A stretch of DNA of 64,000 nt from Devosia sp. A8/3-2 (lineage in GTDB: Bacteria > Pseudomonadota > Alphaproteobacteria > Rhizobiales > Devosiaceae). Position 1 is the stretch's first letter. Each line of letters begins with the position of its first letter. Location of the stretch: assembly GCA_025452255.1 (NCBI GenBank), contig CP104974.1:3326156-3390155 (forward strand). Direction: 5' to 3'. A model generated the notes under the pieces. It had not been told where the DNA came from and made no database searches. It saw only the letters and a program-made list of their open reading frames with translations. The translations under genes were made by a program, and so were the position numbers. This document shows, piece after piece, positions 44,327 through 54,500 of this stretch.

Positions 44327-45466
44327 TTACCAGTTCGGCGGCGGCGATTTCATCGCCGAAACGCCATTCCAGGGCCGATTTCAACACCAGCGTCACCGGG
44401 GCCAACAGGGCCAAAAGCGAGGCCAGCGCGAAGGCGGCGGTGGCATTATATTCGTTATAAAGCATTTCCACCTGCAGCGGCATGGTGGTGGTCTGGCCGC
44501 GAATTTTGCCGGACACGACGGCGACGGCGCCGAACTCGCCCATGGCGCGGGCATTGCACAGCAGCACGCCGTAAAGCAGGCCCCATTTGATATTGGGGAG
44601 GGTGACGCGCCAGAAGGTTTGCCAGCCATTGGCGCCCAGCGAGAGCGCGGCTTCTTCGTCGCCAGTGCCCTGATCCTGCATCAGCGGGATCAGCTCGCGG
44701 GCAACGAATGGGAAGGTGACGAAAATGGTGGCCAGCACGATGCCGGGCAACGCGAACAGCACTTCGATGCCGTAGGATTTTAGGAACGGGCCGAGGAAGC
44801 TACCGGCCCCGAACAGCAGCACATAGACCGGGCCCGAAATGACCGGGGACACGGAAAACGGCAGATCGATCAGAGTGATGAGGAAGGCTTTTCCCTTGAA
44901 CTCGAACTTGGCGATGGCCCGGGAGGCGGCAAGGCCGAAGACCACGTTGAGGGGCACGGCAATGGCCGCGACCAACAGGGTCAGGCGAATGGCGGCCCGG
45001 GCATCGGGGTCGGTAAAGACGGCAAAGGAGGGGCCAATGCCCTTGACGAAGGCTTCGTGGAACACCGGATAGATCGGCAGCAGGACGACCCCCATGAGCA
45101 GCAGGGACAGGCCGATCAGCACCCACTGAACGGTATCGATCAGGGTGATGAGGAAGGCCTTGCCCTTGAACTCGAACTTGGCGATGGCCCGGGGGCGGCA
45201 AGGCGGAAAACCACGTTGAGGAGCACGGCAATGGCCCCAACCAGGAGGGCCGGGCGAATGACGGCCCGGGCATCGGGCTCGGCAAAGGCGGCAAAGAAGG
45301 TGCCGATGCCCTTGGCGAAGGCTTCGTGGAACACCGAATAGAGCGGCAGCACCAGAATGACGCCCATGAACAGCAGGGACAGGCCGGTCAGCACCCACTG
45401 AACGATGCGGCTTTCGCTGGTGGGCGAGATGCGGCGATGGCGGCGGGCGCGGAGTTTAGTCGCCAT
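44327..45466 (-). CDS. cysW: Sulfate ABC transporter permease CysW with internal duplication
   Basis: A sulfate permease subunit. The main body is clear ([54 protein letters not shown]). As printed it has about 379 codons, where relatives have about 288: a segment of about 90 codons is present twice in tandem (near 44866-45135 and 45136-45405), about 88% identical, with the join at CACCCACTGAACG. The upstream copy has a one-base loss near 45194. I place the stop at 44327 (TAA), which gives the right length without the duplication; the printed frame runs on into cysA to 44250. Confidence 0.82.
44866..45405. repeat. Tandem duplication of about 270 bases inside cysW
   Basis: Two diverged copies of about 270 bases, each starting TCGATCAG and GTGATGAGGAAGGC and ending with CAGCACCCACTGAACG. 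The copies differ at many scattered bases and by one codon, so they are not a simple duplicate read. It doubles codons for one and a half membrane segments. Confidence 0.8.
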
Positions 45467-46355
45467 AACCATACCTCTTGCGGCTCCGGGCCCGGATCAG
45501 ATTGATCGCAAACAGCATGGCAAAGGACAGCAGCAGCATGACCGAGGCGATCACCGTGGCGCCGACATAGTTGAATTCCTGCAGGCGGATATAGATCAGC
45601 AGCGGGGCGATTTCCGACACGAAGGGAATATTGCCGGCGATGAAGATGATCGAACCATATTCGCCAACACCCCGGGCGAAGGCCGAGGCAAAGCCGGTGA
45701 GAATCGCCGGGGTGAGGCTGGGCAGGATGACGCGGGTGATGGTCTGGAAGCGGGTGGCGCCCGTGGTGGCGCTGGCTTCCTCGACCTCGTGGCTGACCTC
45801 TTCGAGAATGGGCTGGATGGTACGCACGACGAAGGGCAGGCCGATAAAGATCATGGCGACGACAATGCCGATCGGCGTGTAGGCAATGCGGATGCCGAGA
45901 GGGGCAAACAGCGCGCCGATCGTGCCATTGGGGGCGTAAATGGCGGTGAGCGCTATGCCAGCGACCGCGGTGGGCAGGGCAAAGGGCAGATCGATAATGG
46001 CATCGAAAATGCGGCGGCCGGGGAAGCGGTAGCGCACCAGCACCCGGAGCGATCAGGGTGCCGAAAATAACATTGATGCCGGCGGCGATCAGCGCGGTGA
46101 CGAAACTGACGCGGAGCGAGCCCAGCACGCGCAGGTCGGTGGCGGCTTTCCAGAAGCCATCAAAGCCCGAGCCGGCGGAGCGAATGGCCAAAGCCAGCAG
46201 CGGGATCAGGATGATCAGAGAAAAATAGGTCAGCGTGAAGCCGAGCGTCAGGCCAAAGCCGGGGATCACGTTGCGCTGGCGAGAGCGCGATGGCGCAGAC
46301 GCGGCGGCGCTCAAGCGAATATCCGGACAGCAGGGGTTTCGGCGGCACAGTTCAT
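45456..46355 (-). CDS. cysU: Sulfate ABC transporter permease CysU (CysT)
   Basis: About 299 residues, starting [14 protein letters not shown] behind GAGAGGT. The membrane core includes [20 protein letters not shown] and the EAA loop [18 protein letters not shown]. Frames break near 46318 and near 46048, where GCTTGGG appears as GCTCCGGG. The stop overlaps the cysW start region by a few bases, giving the order cysU-cysW-cysA. The sulfate-binding protein gene is not here but at 50220. Confidence 0.9.
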
Positions 46356-46676
46356 GTCGACCTCTCAACGCGGTTCGGCGCGGGTGAAACTACCGTTTCA
46401 GTCGAGTTTCTCAAGGTGGAGGGTTGGCTTTTGGGCGCGGTGGTATGGAAAATAATTCTGCTGGTGGGGTGTGTGGGAGTTTTTGGGTTGGGTTTGGAGG
46501 GCGGAATGGCGGGGTGAGGGGAATATTGGTGTTGTGGGGGTGGGTGCGAGGACAGCGTTTGCGGAAGCATACCCCCACCCTGCTCGATGTACGGACCGGT
46601 AAACGGAGGTTCCCGCTTTCGCGGGAATGACACCGTGGGGGAATGGCGAGGGTTGATGACTGCGAGGCCGGAGAAC
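46356..46676. other. Intergenic stretch upstream of cysU
   Basis: No gene is evident. The stretch is T- and G-rich on the plus strand. It carries a segment shared with 31848 (GCATACCCCCACCCTGCTCGA, at 46567) and repeat A at 46601-46638. Promoter elements for cysU should lie near 46370-46440 but none is convincing. Confidence 0.6.
46601..46638. repeat. Dispersed repeat A, copy 3
   Basis: AAACGGAGGTTCCCGCTTTC followed by GCGGGAATGACACCGTGG. Hairpin CCCGCTTTCGCGGG in the centre. Confidence 0.8.
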
Positions 46677-47167
46677 TTATTCCGGCGGCGTCCAGTTGGA
46701 CACCTCACGCTGCAGCGGGCCCATGCAGGTGATGTCGTCGCCGCGGCGCATGGCGATGTTCATGCGGAAGCTGTTGCCGATGCGTTCGGAGCGTTCGATG
46801 AAGAGGGCGGCGATGTCGGGTGGGCAGAGCTTTTCTGCCGTCTCGCGGAAGAGGCGCAGCCAGCGCATGAAATGGGCGTCGGAGAGTTCAGGAATGGCCA
46901 TGTGCTTGGGCATGGGGCGGCCGCCATAGCGGCCGGTGCCGAGCAGCATGGAGCTCCAGAAATCGGTGATGGTGGCGATGTGCTGGGGCCAATGTTCGGG
47001 CGAGATGACGCGGTTGAAGACCGGGCCGATGATGGGGTCGCGGCGGGCCTCGGCATAGAAGGCGTCAACCACGGCGGCGATCATGGCTTCGTCGAGCTGG
47101 GCGGGCGTTTCCCAGCCGGTGCGCTGATGGCGCGTGCCGGCGGGGGACGGGGATTGTCGGAGGTCAT
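46677..47167 (-). CDS. Group III truncated hemoglobin
   Basis: About 163 residues. The globin core is DAFYAEARRDPIIGPVFN, WPQHIATITDFWSSMLLG and MPKHMAIPELSDAHFMRWL, the last with the proximal His. Group III globins bind O2 and NO and are thought to protect against nitrosative stress or bind sulfide. The ATG at 47167 overlaps the stop of the SufR-like gene; a frameshift near 47120 separates the first 28 codons from the body (restored reading TGWETPAQLDEAMIAAVV). Confidence 0.88.
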
Positions 47168-47853
47168 TGGGCTTCCCGGATGGCGTAGCTGCAGCGGCGG
47201 CCGCCGGCCACGATGTGTTCCTCGCGCGTCACCTCGATATCCGGCCCCAGCACAGCGCGGAAGACGTCGATTTCGGCGCGGCAAAAATTCTGGCAGGCGG
47301 TGGCGGCGGCGCAGATGGGGCAATGGTTTTCGACCAGCAGGAGCGATCCATCGGGCTGCTCGCGCCAATCGGCCATGTAGCCCTCGACGGACCGCAAATC
47401 CGTCAGGGCGGCGACCTTGTCGCGCAGGCTGAGCTGGTCAGCGATGACGCTTTCATAGGCGGCGCGGGTTTCGGCTTCGCGGGCGGCGATAATGGTATCA
47501 AGCGCGGCGGGGCCGAGCGAGGAGCGGACGATATCGAGCAGCTGCACGGTGAGCGCAGCATGGGTATCGGGGAAACGGGACTGGGCGGCGGGGGTGAGCG
47601 ACCAGCTTTGGGTGGGGCGCCCTACCCCGCGGGCCTCGCTGGAGGCGATGACGAGGCCTTCTTCGGCAAGGCGCACAAGCTGCTGGCGCGCGGCTTCGCC
47701 CGATGTGCCCAGCAGGTTGCCGAGCGCCGAGGACGAGAGCGCGCCATGCATTTTGAGCGCCATCAGCACACGCTCGGACGGGCTGCGCGGCGACCGTGCC
47801 GTATTTTCCAAGGTCTGGCTTGACATATCTGGCGAATGGGTTTTCAAAGTCAT
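47164..47853 (-). CDS. SufR-like iron-sulfur regulator
   Basis: About 229 residues. A winged helix (SERVLMALKMHGALSSSALG, TSGEAARQQLVRLAEEGLV) is followed by a C-terminal cysteine set in ENHCPICAAATACQNFCRAE, and by TREEHIVAGGRRCSYAI. This matches SufR-type repressors that hold an iron-sulfur cluster. It shares an ATGA overlap with the truncated hemoglobin gene and is divergent from the superoxide dismutase gene, so a redox-sensing role for both is likely. The start is uncertain; ATG 47826 is possible. Confidence 0.85.
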   Translation of the reverse strand: MTLKTHSPDMSSQTLENTARSPRSPSERVLMALKMHGALSSSALGNLLGTSGEAARQQLVRLAEEGLVIASSEARGVGRPTQSWSLTPAAQSRFPDTHAALTVQLLDIVRSSLGPAALDTIIAAREAETRAAYESVIADQLSLRDKVAALTDLRSVEGYMADWREQPDGSLLLVENHCPICAAATACQNFCRAEIDVFRAVLGPDIEVTREEHIVAGGRRCSYAIREAQ

Positions 47854-47925
47854 TGCTTGGAAATTAAACGGACTGGCGCCAAAATGCAAGCGGCGCTGGT
47901 TTAGTGGCTAAAAAGGAATGCAAAA

Positions 47926-48527
47926 ATGGCCTTTGAACTCCCCGCACTGCCCTATGCCCACAGCGCGCTTGCCGAGCGCGGCATGAGCCAGAAACGCTCG
48001 AACTGCACCATGACAAGCATCACCGTGCCTATGTGACGGCGCTCAATGGGTTCGTCGAGAAGAATGCTGATCTCGCCGGCAAGTCGCTGGAAGAGATCAT
48101 CGCCTTTGCCAATGGCAAGGCGGATTTGGCGCCGGTGTTCAACAATGCCGGGCAGCACTGGAACCACATCCATTTCTGGAATGCCCTGTCGCCCAAGGGT
48201 GGCGCGCTGCCGGGCAAGCTCGAAGCCAAGATTGTGAGCGACCCGGGGAGCGTGGAGGCATTCAAGGATGCGTTCAAGACGGCAGCGACGACGCAATTCG
48301 GTTCGGGCTGGGCTCGGCTGGTGCTGGGCACTGACGGCAAGCTCAAAGTGACCAAGACGCCCAATGGCTCCAATCCGCTGGCAACTGGCGAAGGCAAGCC
48401 GCTGCTGGGGCTCGATGTGTGGGAGCACAGCTATTATGTCGATTTCCGCAATCGCCGCCCGGATTACGTGACCAACTTCCTTGATAAGCTGGCGAACTAT
48501 GAGTTTGCCGAAGCGAATTTGGGCTGA
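47926..48527 (+). CDS. sodB: Fe/Mn superoxide dismutase
   Basis: About 200 residues. Metal ligands are the His in the HHDKHH region, the His in NHIHFWNALS, and Asp and His in GLDVWEHSYYVDF. The N-terminus MAFELPALPYAHSALAERGM is typical. The start follows AAGGAA. One G is missing near 47992, after GMSQ. The segment FGSGWAWL is read as FGSGWARL through a CGG codon at 48315, almost certainly an error because that Trp is invariant. The choice of iron or manganese cannot be fixed from this reading. Confidence 0.94.
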
Positions 48528-48555
48528 GTTCCCAATGCTTCCCACCCATTAGCGT

Positions 48556-48641
48556 TTCCCTCGGGCTTGACCCGAGGGTCTTTCGCCGTTGGTGCCGTGC
48601 TGAGAGCGGCCCTCGGGTCGAGCCCGAGGGAGATGCGGTGG
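48556..48641. repeat. Dispersed repeat C, copy 2
   Basis: TCCCTCGGGCTTGACCCGAG at one end and CCCTCGGGTCGAGCCCGAGG at the other, then GAGATGCGGTGG. It also acts as a likely terminator after sodB. Confidence 0.75.
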
Positions 48642-48732
48642 GTGGGAGAAATTACGGCACGACCTCGTGGTTCGTCCTTCGACAAACTCATGGTGCCCAC
48701 CATGAGGTCTACTCCCATATTCGAGACTACCC

Positions 48733-49071
48733 ATGACCTATGTCGTCACTGAAGATTGCGTTGCCTGCAAGCATATGGATTGCGTGGAGGTTTGCCCCGT
48801 GGATTGCTTCTATGAAGGCGAAAACATGCTGGTCATCAATGATGACGAGTGCATAGATTGCGGCGTGTGTGAGCCGGAATGCCCGATCGATGCGATCAAG
48901 TCCGACAGCGAAAGCGGGCTGGAGAGCTGGGTGGAACTCAACCACAAATATGCAAGGCTGTGGCCGAACATAGTCGAAAAAGGCATACCACCCGCCAATG
49001 CCAAGGCGATGGAAGGCGTGCCCAATAAATTCCGTGACCTCTTTTCCGAGCGTCCGGGAGAAGGATCGTGA
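48733..49071 (+). CDS. fdxA: 7Fe-type ferredoxin
   Basis: A complete 112-residue ferredoxin of the FdxA type. The cluster ligands lie in [18 protein letters not shown] and [18 protein letters not shown], giving one 3Fe-4S and one 4Fe-4S cluster. The C-terminal tail [18 protein letters not shown] is as in other proteobacteria. The stop overlaps the GTG of the flavin reductase gene, so the two are probably translated together and may form an electron-transfer pair. Confidence 0.95.
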   Translation: MTYVVTEDCVACKHMDCVEVCPVDCFYEGENMLVINDDECIDCGVCEPECPIDAIKSDSESGLESWVELNHKYARLWPNIVEKGIPPANAKAMEGVPNKFRDLFSERPGEGS

Positions 49072-49619
49072 CGACAGAGATGGCCGATTTCGAACTGCCA
49101 GATACCATGGCGTTGCGGGCGCCGCGCCGGCCGACGGTCGGCAATGCCGAATTCCGCTCGGCCATGGCGGGGATGGCCTCGACCGTGAGCGTGGTGACGA
49201 CGCGGCGGGGCGATGAAATGATCGGTCGGACGGCGACCTCGGTGATTTCGCTGTCGGCAACGCCGCCGGCGCTGCTGATTTCCATCGACATTGTCAGCCG
49301 CATGGCGGACCTGATCGCCAAGACGGGCGGATTTTCGATCGCCATGCTGGCCGACGACCGGGCGGCGGTGGCAGATGCCTTTGCCGGGCGGATCGACCCG
49401 GCGGACCGATTTGGCGTGGGCGACTGGGCGCAATGGCCATCGGGCAATCCGATGCTGCTGGGGGCGGTGACGGCGTTCGATTGCGAGGTGATCGGGGCGA
49501 TGGAAACGGGCACGCATGTGCTGTTTGCCGGCGCGATCGTGGAGGCGGAAACCACGACCAGCCGCACGCCCCTGCTGTGGCAGCGGCATGGCTATCATGG
49601 GATTGGCCCTCTCGACTGA
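49068..49619 (+). CDS. Flavin reductase-like FMN-binding protein
   Basis: A complete 183-residue flavin reductase domain protein: [39 protein letters not shown] and [16 protein letters not shown]. It reduces free flavin with NAD(P)H or supplies a partner oxygenase. The GTG start overlaps the fdxA stop (GTGA). Function is not assigned beyond the fold. Confidence 0.9.
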   Translation: MTTEMADFELPDTMALRAPRRPTVGNAEFRSAMAGMASTVSVVTTRRGDEMIGRTATSVISLSATPPALLISIDIVSRMADLIAKTGGFSIAMLADDRAAVADAFAGRIDPADRFGVGDWAQWPSGNPMLLGAVTAFDCEVIGAMETGTHVLFAGAIVEAETTTSRTPLLWQRHGYHGIGPLD

Positions 49620-49716
49620 ACGGCGGGAAGGTGCCAAGCTGGGTGACGTGATTTGCTGGCCGGTCAGTGCAACCCTCGGGCGCTGCTGGCAGTTTCTGTC
49701 CGCGAGGGAGATGCCC

Positions 49717-49995
49717 ATGCCCCGCTATTTTTTCCATTATCGCACCGATGACGAGCTGATCCACGACACTGATGGTAGCGAATTCAGCGATCTCGATGCT
49801 GCCGAACACAATGCTGCCGAACTAGGTCGGGCGATCATCGATCGCGCGATGAGCACGGGCGGGGATGCGCGGGCACCGCGGTCGATCGAGATCACGGATG
49901 CGGCCGGGGTGGAGCTGCTTTATGTGGTGTTTTGGGCCGGGCCTAAGGTGGGTGAGGGTCCGGGGTCGCCGATTGAGCCGGTGACCATGCATTGA
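49717..49995 (+). CDS. DUF6894-type small protein
   Basis: A 92-residue protein beginning MPRYFFHYRTDDELIHDTDG. That opening is characteristic of a small alphaproteobacterial family of unknown role. It ends GSPIEPVTMH. An in-frame ATG at 49711 is an alternative start. No function can be assigned. Confidence 0.75.
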   Translation: MPRYFFHYRTDDELIHDTDGSEFSDLDAAEHNAAELGRAIIDRAMSTGGDARAPRSIEITDAAGVELLYVVFWAGPKVGEGPGSPIEPVTMH

Positions 49996-49997
49996 GG

Positions 49998-50150
49998 CTC
50001 TTCCCTTCTCCTCTTGTGGGAGAAGGTGCCCGAAGGGCGGATGAGGAGTGCTTTCTGCGTTTCTGGCATGGGCGGGCGCAGTACCCCTTACCCTGTCATT
50101 TCTGCTGAACGCAGAAATGCCATCCCTCTCCCACAAGGGGCGAGGGGAGG
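49998..50150. repeat. Dispersed repeat D, copy 2
   Basis: Same order as at 24697: GAGAAGGTGCCCGAAGGGCG, then an inner hairpin around GCTGAACG with TTTCTGC and GCAGAAA arms, then ACAAGGGGCGAGGG. Confidence 0.75.
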
Positions 50151-50175
50151 CTCAGTGTTTGGGGCGAGCGCGAAA

Positions 50176-50206
50176 CAAAACGCCGACCACTGGGGCCGGC
50201 GTTTTG
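50176..50206 (-). terminator. Terminator after the sulfate-binding protein gene
   Basis: CAAAACGCCG pairs with CGGCGTTTTG around an 11-base loop, and the minus strand continues with TTTCG. It lies 14 bases past the stop at 50220. Confidence 0.85.
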
Positions 50207-50219
50207 GTTTCGTTGGCGC

Positions 50220-51243
50220 CTACTGGCCAGAATAGATTTGGTCGAACACACCGCCGTCGCCGAAGAATTCGGGCTGGGCTTTGCGCCAGCCGCCGAAGTC
50301 TTCGATGGTGACAAGGTTCACTTCTGCCAAAGCGGGCAATGTCCTCTGGGGCAGCGGCTTCGGGGTTGAAAGGGCGGTAGTAGTTGGCGGCCGCGATCGC
50401 CCGGCCTTCGTCGGAATAGAGATATTCAAGATAGGCCGTGGCCGAGTCGGTATTGCCCTTCTTTTCGGCATTGCCGACGACCAGCGCCACCGGCGGTTCA
50501 GCCGAGATGGAGACCGAGGGCGTGACGATGTCAAAGGCGTCGGGACCGAGTTCTTCGAGGGCGAGGTAGGCTTCGTTTTCCCGAGCGAGCAGGACATCGC
50601 CAATGCCGCGCTGCACGAAGGTGGTGGTGGAGCCACGCGCACCGGTGTCCAGCACCGGGACATGCTTGTAGAGATCGGTGATGTAGGCTTTAGCCGTCTC
50701 GTCGCTGCCGCCGGGCTGGGCCTTGGCCCGAGCCCAACCGGCCAAGAGGTTCCAGCAGGCGCCGCCGGAGGTTTTGGGATTGGGCGTGATGACTTCAACG
50801 CCATCCTTGGTCAGATCGCCCCAGTCATTGAGGCCCTTGGGGTTGCCCTTGCGGACCGAGAACACGATGGTCGAGGTATAGGGCGCATTGTTGTTCTCGA
50901 AACTGCCGCGCCAGTTTTCCGGGATCAGGGCCGGATCAGCGTCCGCAATGGCATTGATGTCGCTTTCAAGCGCCGGGGTGACCACATCAGCCTCGAGGCC
51001 ATCGATGACGGTGCGGGCCCGGGCGCCGGAGCCGCCATGGGTGGTCTGCACGGCCACGGTCTCGCCCTTGGTTTCCTGCCAGTGCGCCACGAAGGCCCGG
51101 TTGAACTGCTGATACAGCTCCCGCGTCGGATCGTAGCTCACATTGATGATCGTGCGATCTCGGGCGCGGCCGGTTACGGCAAAACCGAGCACAAGGGACG
51201 CGGCAAGGCCGGTCAGGGCCAGCATCCCGGGTAGGTGTTTCAT
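50220..51243 (-). CDS. Sulfate-binding periplasmic protein
   Basis: About 340 residues of the CysP/Sbp family. A signal peptide (MKHLPGMLALTGLAASLVLG) is followed by NVSYDPTRELYQQFNRAF. Sulfate-loop motifs include THGGSGARARTVIDGLEADV and VRKGNPKGLNDWGDL, and NPKTSGGACWNLLAGW. A frameshift near 50330 hides the natural end GGWRKAQPEFFGDGGVFDQI. It belongs with cysUWA 4 kb away. I start at ATG 51243; the ATG just upstream is closer to GGGAG. Confidence 0.9.
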
Positions 51244-51545
51244 CATTCATCTCCCATGGGGGATCGTGTGTTTAAAGGCTACCAGATCACTAGGGTATTG
51301 CAAGCAGGCCGCTATGCCCCTCGCTGCTGGATAAGAAAACGCTTTGCCCCTTTTCGTTCCCTCGGCAGGAAAAACATCGTGGCGTGCCGTCGCAAATCAC
51401 CGCCAGAGCAATTTCATTCCCATTCGTTACCAAAAGACAAATGCCGTCATCCGCCCATTGTCTGCTCGCGCTATTGTGCGAAGGGATGGCAGACAGCGCG
51501 CGCCGGGGTGCCTACAGTGGCGAGGCGAGACGGGGAGTACACGAC
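51244..51545. other. Divergent promoter region between the sulfate-binding protein and glutamate dehydrogenase genes
   Basis: About 300 bases with no gene I can support. Both neighbours are transcribed outward from it. A GGGGAG ribosome site precedes the GTG at 51546. No clear operator or riboswitch is seen. Confidence 0.6.
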
Positions 51546-54500
51546 GTGACGCATGAGGACAGGTCCAACCGGCAGATCATGCTGGAGCGGGCAGCGCTGC
51601 TATTGACCACCGAACCGGGATTTGGGCGCTTCTTCAAAGCCGCCATCCCGGCGACCGATGGCGAAGATCTCGGCCGCCGGGCACCCGATGCGTTCAGAAT
51701 CAGTGTTGCGGCAGGCCTATGGGCATTTGCTGACCTATGAGGGCGAAACCAGCCGGATCATCGCGACGCGACCGGCCGCTACCGGCGACGCCCCGGTGCT
51801 CGATATTATTTCCCCGGACATGCCGTTCATCGTCGATAGCGCTGGCGGCTTTGCGGACCCCGGGCGGCTCGGTGCGGCTGTTTACCCACCCGGTGGTGTT
51901 GGTGGGCAATGGCGAGGTGACCGATGGCGACGGGCGCTCACTGAGCCTCTTACATATTCACAGCGACCCGGTGGCCGATATCGATGGGCTGGTGAGCGAG
52001 ATCGAGAGCACGATGGGTGATGTGGCCCATGCGGTGCGCGACTGGCAGCCGATGCTGGAGCGCTTGCGCCGCGCGGCCAAGGATCTGGAGCGGATCAAGG
52101 GGCCGCAGCGGGACGAGGCGCTGGCCTTTGTCGATTGGCTGATCGAGCATAATTTTACCTTCCTGGGCCTGCGCCAATATGGCGTGGAGGGGGAAGCGCT
52201 CGCCCCGGTGGCAGGGAGCGGGCTGGGCATATTGCGCGACCCTGATGTGCGGGTGCTGCGCAGTGGCGCCGATTATGTGGAGACGACGCCGCAGCACACA
52301 GCCTTCATGGCCGAGAGCGAACCGCTGCTGGTGACCAAGGCCAATGTGCGCTCGCGGGTGCATCGGCGGGTGCATCTGGATTATGTCGGCATCAAGCTGT
52401 TTGGCGCCAATGGCGAGGCGACGGGCGAATTGCGCGTGGTAGGGCTGTTTACCGCCCGGGCGCTGGCCATGCCGCATACCGATGTGCCGATCATCCGCCG
52501 CAAGATTGCCGAGGTGATGCGCAAGTCGGGGCTCGATCCGCTGGGGCATGACGGGCGGGCGCTGCTGAGCGCGTTGGACTCCTATCCGCGTGATGAGCTG
52601 TTCCAGATCGGGGTGGATCAGCTGTATGAATTTTCCAGCGCGATTTCGGCGCTGTATGACCGGCCACGGGTGCGGGTTTTGCCACGCATCGACCGGTTCG
52701 ACAATTTCGTCTCCATCCTCGTTTATGTGCCGCGCGACCGCTATGACGGGGAAGCGCGGGCGCGGATCACGCGCTATCTGGCGCAGGTCTATGACGGGCG
52801 GGTTTCGGCATTTTATCCGAATTTCCCCGAGGGCGAACTGGTCCGGCTGCATGTGATTATCGGGCGGATTGCCGGGCCGACGCCACGGCCGAGCCGTGGG
52901 GAACTGGAAGCGCGGGTGGATGCGCTGACTTCCAATTTCGGCGACACGCTGGCGGCGACGGCGGAAAATCCGGCTTCGGTCAGCGACTATCGTGGGGCGT
53001 TTTCGGCGGCCTATCAATCGCGCAATACGGCTGAGGATGCGCATGCGGACATTGCCGTGCTGCAGGGGCTGGGCGATGACGTGGCGATCAGGCTGCGTAG
53101 CCGGACCGGGGCGGATGGCTCTCTGGGGCTGCGGTTTTACCATCGGGCGACGGCTATTCCGCTGAGCGACCGCGTGCCGATGCTGGAGGCCTTTGGCTTC
53201 CGGGTGATCGACGAGCGGACCTATACGATCGTGCCGCGCGACGGGGTGGAACGGTATCTGCACGATATGGTGCTGGAGCCGGCCGAGGCGGGATTTGACG
53301 TGGCGGCGCGCGGGGCGGCGGTCGAGGATGGGCTGCTGGCGGTTTGGCATGGCGAGGCGGAAAGCGACCAGCTCAATACGCTGGTGAGCCGCACCAAACT
53401 GGCTCGGCACGACGTGGCATTGCTGCGGGCGCTGTCGCGCTATGTCAGGCAGATCGGGATTTCCTATTCGCAGCGCTATATTGCCAGCGTTCTGGTGAAA
53501 CAGACGGCGGCGGCGACGGGGCTGATCGATCTGTTCAACGCCCTGCATGATCCGCGCGCGAGCGAACGGGAAGTGGCGGCCGAGCAGGCGCGCGAAACGA
53601 TCGCGGCAGCGCTGGATGCCATGGCGTCGCTGGATGAAGACACGATCGTGCGGCGGTTCCTCAATCTCATCGAAGCATCGGTGCGGACCAATGCGTTCCA
53701 GCGCGATGCCGCAGGCGATCGCATGCCGGCGCTGGCGATCAAGTTCAATAGCGGGCGGGTGGATGGGATGGTCGCGCCGCGGCCGTTCCACGAGATTTCG
53801 GTCTATTCGCCACGGGTGGAAGGCGTTCACCTGCGGTTTGGTGCGATTGCGCGCGGCGGGCTGCGCTGGTCGGACCGGCCGGAGGATTTCCGCACCGAAG
53901 TGCTGGGGCTGGTCAAGGCGCAGCAGGTCAAGAATGCGGTGATCGTGCCGGTGGGGGCCAAGGGCGGTTTCGTGCCCAAGCATTTGACGCCCGGCATGGC
54001 GCGCGAGGCGTTTTTGGCCGAGGGCGTGGCGGCATACAAGATTTTCATCGGCGCGCTGCTCGATGTGACGGACAATCTGGTCGAGGGCGCCGTGGTGCCG
54101 CCGCGCGATGTGGTGCGGCGGGATGGGGATGATCCCTATCTCGTGGTGGCGGCCGACAAAGGCACGGCGAGCTTTTCCGACACGGCTAATGCGATCGCGA
54201 CGAGCCGTGGCTATTGGCTGGGCGATGCTTTCGCCTCGGGCGGTTCGGCCGGGTATGACCACAAAAGAATGGGCATTACGGCGCGGGGCGGCTGGGAGGC
54301 GGTGAAACGCCACTTCCGCGAGATGGACCGCGATATCCAGCGCGAGCCATTCACCGTGGTCGGCGTGGGCGATATGAGCGGGGACGTGTTCGGCAATGGC
54401 ATGTTGCTATCGCCCGAGATCGAGCTGGTGGCGGCGTTTGACCACCGCGATATTTTCATCGATCCACACCCGGATGCGGGCAAGTCGCTGGCGGAGCGGC

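Noticed and set aside
51950..54313. A 787-codon open frame on the minus strand opposite glutamate dehydrogenase
   Set aside because: It is the shadow of a GC-rich gene in its antisense frame. The plus strand carries clear catalytic motifs of glutamate dehydrogenase, and the minus product has no recognisable family pattern.
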